A stretch of DNA of 64,000 nt, from the NCBI RefSeq assembly GCF_011075055.1, contig NC_058152.1:4650001-4714000 (forward strand). The letters are read 5' to 3'. A program made the translations under genes and the position numbers. Each line of letters begins with the position of its first letter. The first letter of the stretch is position 1. This document shows, piece by piece, positions 58,613 through 64,000 of this stretch. This stretch comes from Mangifera indica. Its lineage: Eukaryota; Streptophyta; Magnoliopsida; Sapindales; Anacardiaceae. Below the pieces are notes generated by a model. The model made no database searches and was not told the DNA's origin. It worked only from the letters and a program-made list of their open reading frames with translations.

Positions 58613-60745
58613 ATTATTGGTGCACTTTTTTGTGCATAATTTAAGTACATAAATAATGTGATTATATAATTTTAAATTAAAAATAAAATAACACTTAATT
58701 ACATGATGATATATTATTTATGCATCTAAAATGTATACAAAAAAATATGTACATATAATATTATTTATAACTTAATCAGCAGAAACTATTTTAACTTGAA
58801 GCTACAATTTTTCTTGTGATTGCTGAAAGATTATTGTGAGTTTGCTGTAATTTTAGTTCTGCTGTGTTATGATACAAATCAATTTTTTCTACAAGCTTAA
58901 TCAGTCGCAGTTTGAGAAATTAATTTGTGATGGTTGTCAGTAATAACAAAGTTCACGTAAATTGTTTGCATAAAGAGAATGAATCCGGGCCAAGGCCCAA
59001 TACAAAAGGCGCCGGCCGACAAAAACATATAAACTCATGGCACGGCCCATATATATGGGTTGTCTCGTATCAAATTATTAATTATATATAAAAAAATAAT
59101 TATTAAACTTTACTCATTTAAATTTTCTTTTAAATTAATACAATTAAGAATCGTAAATTATAGGTTAATATTTCAAATCACATTTTGTTTATATTTTTGA
59201 ATAATGTAAAGTCATTTTCTATTATTAATTGTCACATCTAATTAAAGAAAATTTTTTATCTTATCAGTGACGTTACAATAGACTTGTTTTCTTAAACTAT
59301 ATCTTTTTTACTTACCTGATGTTTGAGTTGAGATAACTGTTGCTCATACACTCTGTCAATAAGAAGAATCAAGTAACTCATGTGTGATCAACTTGCAATG
59401 TAATTTATAAAGAAATTTAAATTAATAAAGTTTAATAATTATTTTTAAAAAAAATTGTTTTTAACTAAAAAATAAAATAAATAAATGTAGAAATTAAATT
59501 AAAAAAAATGTAGAGAGAGATTTAGATTGAGATTGAAATTGAAATATCAAATGACAAGAATATTGAGAGAAATTGAAAGAAGAAATGTAGAAAGAGACTG
59601 AGAAATTAGGTTTGGATGTGTGGTTAGAGAGGGGGGTTTATATAAAATAAATAAAAAAAATTAAAGTTGGCCAAGCTAGGGTTTGCAGGATGGCTTCTAT
59701 AATTCTGCAATAATTTAAAATTATTTGAAATTTTTTTGTTGCCTACGGTGACAAAGGCTTAACACACCGTTATAATATTGAATTGTGCCAAAAAACAAAA
59801 GAGATTTTAACCATATTTCAAGTTAAACTGACCCTTCGACGTCTCTAATCTATCTTCAATCTCAACTTAATTACAAAACATTAAATAATATTTGAACTAT
59901 TAATTGTAGTAAAGAATTCAGGAATATTTTTGTTTGGATTGTTAATCTTAAAAGTTAAAACAGGTTTTACTTTAGATTACCATAATTTATTTTAATTTTG
60001 TTGATTTCAACTCTTGAAGATTTTATATAACGATTTTCCGACATTAAACTGCGCCAGAAATGGGCTTAGGCCCAAAGGACTCTGATGGAGTTAAACAATT
60101 AAAAAATAATAGTAAAATTATATGCGCATATTTGTTAGTATATAATTATATATATAAATGATATATTATTATATAATTGAATAATTTTAAATTAAAGATA
60201 ACATAACAATTAATTAAATGATAATACATTATTTTATTTAAAAGTTTTCAAAATTTTATCTCAATTTTTTTTTATAATAAAAAACTCTATCTGAGTTGGA
60301 TTACCACTGTTGAGATCAAATTAAATAAGTTAAAGGTTTGATCTTGATATATCACTAAAGAAAATTTGAACTCTTACTTTTTATATATAAAACTTCTTCT
60401 TTTATCACTCAAATTATTTTTTTTGTTTAATTTCTTTTTATTTTCCCTCTTACCGAACACTCAATGTTAACATTAAGGTAAAGGAAAACAATTTAAAGAT
60501 ACTCTAGTCTTAGTCTTCAGATGAAATGTTCCATGAATGTCTATATGAAATTGTTTTTATTCGAAATTATATAAACGTTTCGGCATCCCAGCAAGCCCTA
60601 ACTTAATGCAACATTGACCAGGCTCCAATTTCATCGGACTTATTTCAAAAATATAATTTTTTTTATAACTTTTAAAAGGCCAAATGACTATTTTCCACCC
60701 AAGGTTTCAGAAAATGGCAAATTCTCATGCTTTAAGTTTTAAAAA
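58613..60745. other. AT-rich intergenic sequence
   Basis: No gene is recognised. At 60689-60745 a separate MULE tip (GGCCAAATGACTATTTTCC, ACCCAAGG) lies just left of MULE copy 5 and has no right partner nearby; it is probably a remnant of another copy. Confidence 0.5.
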
Positions 60746-61593
60746 GGCCAAAGGACTTATTCCCCCCTAAAGTATGTTGATTTTATAAGTTTTCACCTGT
60801 TAATTTTAAAAATCTCATTTATCTACTCATAGGCAATTAAAATTAACTAAGTCAGTTAGTCATATCATTTTCTCCCTTAAACCCTAAAAATTACCAATTC
60901 CCCCTCCAACCTAAGTTTTCAAAAACTGTATTTTTTCCCTAGGATTTTCAAACTTTCAAATCCAATTTTTTCAGCGATGACTGACGATCTCCAAGCACCT
61001 ACTCATCTTCTCAAATGCCTCCTCTTTCTAGTTGTGCATATTCAGAAACCATGTGGCATCATCATTGACAAAAACGAGGCGTCTTCATTGGGACAAAGAC
61101 AACGCATCTCTCGTCTTTATCGAGACGAAGATAACACATCTCTCGTCTTCATTGAGACGAAGGCAAACTGTCTTTGTCTCTGACGAAGACGAATCGTCTT
61201 CATTCAGAGACGAAGATGACATCTTTGTCAACGACGACATCACATGGCGTCTGAATATGCACAACCAAAAGGAGGAGGCATCGGAGAGGAAAAGTAGGTG
61301 CTTGGAGATCGTCGACCGTCGTAAAAAAAATTGGATTTGAAAGTTTGGAAACCATAAGGGGAAAAATGTTGTTTTTGAAAACTAGGGTTGGAGAAAATTG
61401 TTAGTTTTTAGGGTTTAAGAAAGAAAAATAAAATCAAATTTAACTTTATTTTTAATACTTTAGATAAAATAATAATTTTGTCTTTAAAACCATTAAATTT
61501 AATCGTCAATAGGTGAATAAATAAAATTTTCAAAGTTAGCAGGAGGAAATTTGAGAAATCAGCATACTTTAGGTGGGCAATAGTCCTTTGGCC
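60746..61593. mobile_element. Fold-back MULE copy 5 with perfect 9-bp target duplication
   Basis: An 848-bp element. The left tip GGCCAAAGGACTTATTCC mirrors the right tip …GGGCAATAGTCCTTTGGCC. Inverted homology runs nearly to the centre (GACGATCTCCAAGCACCTAC against GTAGGTGCTTGGAGATCGTC; TGTGCATATTCAG against CTGAATATGCACA). The middle is a run of imperfect GACGAAG/CTTCGTC units. Flanks TTTTAAAAA at 60737-60745 and 61594-61602 are identical, a 9-bp duplication diagnostic of Mutator-like elements. There is no transposase; the 102-codon frame inside is a product of the palindrome. Confidence 0.9.
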
Positions 61594-62047
61594 TTTTAAA
61601 AAACCAAATTTTCACTCTCACCAATTTCTATCATTGAACACCTTTTTATTTCCTCGAAAATGACTGTTTTACTATTTACTGAAAATACAAAACAGTTATT
61701 AAAACTCAATATAACTATCAAATAACTAATATATCCTTATTAATTTAAAAATTTATCATTTAGACTTTAACAATATCAATAACCTATCAAACTAAAAATC
61801 TTGCGTTTTGTTCAATTTTAGGGTGTAACTATTATTTTTTTAACTATTAAGCTAAATTTAAATTTTTACAAACCCCTAAACTTTTTAAAAATTTTAAAAA
61901 ATCTCTTAAAAATTTTTATTAATACCTTTAATATTTTCAAAAACTATGATTTACCCCAAATGATAGTTATTTTAAAAGGGGAAAATCAGATAGAAAAATT
62001 TCTACAAATTGAGTTTCTTACCTTTCCAACAAAAATATGGAAAACTG
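61594..62047. other. AT-rich spacer between two MULEs
   Basis: No gene is seen. Confidence 0.5.
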
Positions 62048-63308
62048 AATATTTTCTACCTAAATTTTAGCCTAATTTTAAATCATACCTACGATAGATG
62101 AAAAACTCAAACACCTACCTATAGACTAAATACCGTCCAAATTTTCAGTAAGAAGCAATGATAAAATCGTTATTTTACCTATAAGCCATAAAACTTAAAA
62201 ATGTATACCATTTTCCCCTAGATTTTAAAAACTAACACTTCAACTCATTCTCAAAGTTTGAAAAGTTTAAATTTTACCCCTAAGGTTTATTTCCTTCTAT
62301 GGCCATCAAGGCTAGATTTGAGTTGAGTCAAGCTGAGCTCGAGCTCAGCTCAGTTTTGCATAGTTGAGCTGGAGTTCGAGCTTGAGCTCGTCGAGCTCAT
62401 GAAAGTAAACTCGAACTTGGCTTGAATCGTTTCAAACTCAAGCTTTTAACTAGCTCGTTATTAAAATGACATTATTTTAATGCATATTGATCAAAATAAC
62501 GTTGTTTTGCATCAAAAATTTTAATCACAAATTTGATGAGTAGCTCGAGCTCGAGCTCGAGCAAGCTTATATAGGGCTGGCTTGTTTCAGGTTCATTTGA
62601 GCCGAACTCGAGCTCAAGCTTGAGCTTGAATGGATTCGGTTCAAATCCAGCCCTATTAGCCATCATCATTCCGATTGACAGTCGACGCTTTCCACCTATC
62701 TTTTAGTTTCGATGACGAAGGATGACGAAGGATGACGAAGAATGACCTTTCATTATCTCAATCTGGACGACACTCTAGACAACAAAACATTGTCTAGATC
62801 GACAAAAAGAGACGTTTTGTTATCCCTCATTGCGTCATCTAGACGTGACGATGAAAGATGATGATTGTGTCATCCAACCGATGTTTTGTCGTCTTTCATC
62901 ATCGTGTTTGAGCGACACAATGAAACATCATCTTTCATCTCTTTTTATCAATTTGGAAGATGTTTCATAATCCAAATCTAGACGACGAAGGGTCGTCTTT
63001 GACCTTCGTTTCTTTTCAATCGTCGGTCGTTTCCCTAAGACACCGAAGATGAAACCTAGAAAGGGGAAAAAAAGTGAATTTTTCAAAGTTTAATCATGGA
63101 GGTTAAATGTAAATTTTCTAAACTAAGGGAGGGAAATGATATAAAGTTTTTTGGTTTTAGGATTTACGGGTACAATGATGATTTTACTCCTATTTCTAAC
63201 TGAAAATTTAGACGACAGTTAGCTTATAGGTAGATATTTGGATTTTTCATCTGTCATGAGTGTGATTTTGAGTTTCAACTAAAACTTTGATAGGAAATTG
63301 TCTTTTTC
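62048..63308. mobile_element. Fold-back MULE copy 6, split by a hAT MITE
   Basis: The left arm (ATTTTCTACCTAAATTTTAG, GATGAAAAACTCAAACACC, CAAATTTTCAGT) pairs with the right arm ending AAACTTTGATAGGAAATTGTC. The inner GGCCATC… is interrupted at 62309-62657 by the MITE. The interior (62670-63050) has GATGACGAAG direct repeats and inverted CATC/GATG runs, the same motif style as copy 5. Ends are approximate and no target duplication was resolved. Confidence 0.7.
62309..62657. mobile_element. hAT MITE nested in MULE copy 6
   Basis: A 349-bp element with imperfect terminal inverted repeats (AGGCTAGATTTGAG at the left; AATAGGGCTGGATTTGAACC reading inward from the right) and dense GAGCTCGAGC subterminal motifs. 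It is flanked by GGCCATCA (62301-62308) and AGCCATCA (62658-62665), matching at 7 of 8 positions, the 8-bp duplication size of hAT elements. Its tips resemble those of the big hAT pair at 21438-33303, so it is probably a deletion derivative of that family. Confidence 0.8.
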
Positions 63309-64000
63309 CCTAAAAATATAAATATAAATAATTTTAACTTATTTTTGAAATATTGTTTCAGTTCACTCATAAACTTTCAAAACTAAGGGTGTGCAAAAAA
63401 AGTTCAAACAATCAAACTAGATGACAACAATAATGACAACATCTTCCTTTAGTTTATCTACCTTTCTATGTTTTTCACTCCTCAATTTATCTACCCTTTT
63501 GAGTGGTTCCTTCAAAGACAACATCCTAGTCTTCATCTAAATCTTGAGAAAGACAATGATGTAGACTCCTTCAAATTGTCTATGATGAAGTGTGACGAAG
63601 ATGACAATATGTGGATGATAATGAAGATGCCATCGAACTTTGGTGATCTAAAAGTCTTTCGCTTGCCTATCTAATTTTCTCAAAGTTAGATTCACTACTT
63701 TTTCTATCTCTCTAGAAAATCCATGTTTAATTTGGTAAGTAACATTGACCTCTCTCGTTGAATCAAAGGTCAAGATTTTGTCTTTCATTTTTTTTCTATT
63801 TCAAGGGCTTTCCTTATTCGTGCAAAATTCAAACAATTTAAAGGGTGGTTGATCACTTACATATAGATTTTCTAGAGAAAATTGCCCATTATGGTTCAGA
63901 CATCTACATAAAAATTTTTAGTAATTTAATTGTGTAACAATGTTTGTAGATACTAAAAAATTTGAAAAACAATGGAGTGAGAAGACTTAGTGTTATGCCC
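63309..64000. other. Intergenic sequence to window end
   Basis: No firm gene. A 68-codon frame (63468-63674) containing MMKCDEDDNMWMIMKMPSNF lies in ATGA/CATC-rich sequence and resembles no family I know. Confidence 0.45.

Noticed and set aside
61032..61340. 102-codon frame within MULE copy 5
   Set aside because: Lies across the palindromic GACGAAG centre of the element; the composition is dictated by the repeat and there is no family match.
62472..62669. 65-codon minus-strand Leu/Glu-rich frame
   Set aside because: Translation of the GAGCTCGAGC subterminal repeats of the hAT MITE.
62690..62960. GATGACGAAG repeats as a CRISPR array
   Set aside because: Direct and inverted short repeats without regular spacers, in a plant genome and inside a MULE; this is transposon interior.

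Overview
The window is nuclear DNA from a flowering plant, almost certainly a eudicot. It is AT-rich, has GT-AG introns, carries a legume-type lectin receptor kinase, and is packed with plant retrotransposons (Ty1/copia, Ty3/gypsy, LINE), hAT and MULE DNA transposons, solo LTRs and TA/AAT microsatellites. I cannot name the species from sequence alone. By my reading only two protein-coding genes are convincingly intact: a 107-aa conserved plant protein of unknown function (44521-44844, +) and a 679-aa L-type lectin receptor kinase (56516-58555, +).

Layout. (1) 597-21163, minus strand: a large unprocessed pseudogene of the SAGA/NuA4 scaffold TRA1 (TRRAP in animals). Fifteen exon segments can be placed in order from the N-terminal HEAT region to the mid-protein region. 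It has at least four in-frame stops, several frameshifts, and three missing coding blocks. Its introns and gaps hold a truncated copia (5190-6296), a complete but dead copia (7018-11847), a truncated LINE (13230-14435), a gypsy 5' half (17590-18990) and a reversed 5' fragment of the same copia family (19190-19648). (2) 21438-33303: two related about 6-kb hAT-type elements lying head-to-head around a 50-bp hinge, which makes an imperfect inverted repeat nearly 12 kb long. Arm A holds a solo LTR, and arm B shows the matching empty site. (3) 33430-37970: a decayed Ty3/gypsy element with destroyed active-site motifs. (4) 38585-40174, minus: the unprocessed 5' half of a mitochondrial-type serine hydroxymethyltransferase gene, also broken. 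(5) 40175-56515: mostly non-coding, with the 107-aa gene, four fold-back MULE copies, a reversed LINE tail, diverged 105-bp repeats and a clean 1289-bp solo LTR. (6) The lectin receptor kinase. (7) 58556-64000: two more fold-back MULEs, one with a perfect 9-bp target duplication and one invaded by a hAT MITE related to the 21-33 kb pair.

The two pseudogenes keep their introns, so they came from copying or degeneration of genomic DNA rather than from mRNA retrotransposition. The window reads as a gene-poor, transposon-dominated region in which two housekeeping gene copies decayed. Nothing suggests the remaining genes act together as a pathway. The most unusual structure is the inverted hAT pair with a conserved exon-like acidic reading frame outside the transposase. 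All identities were judged by eye; no alignment was run.
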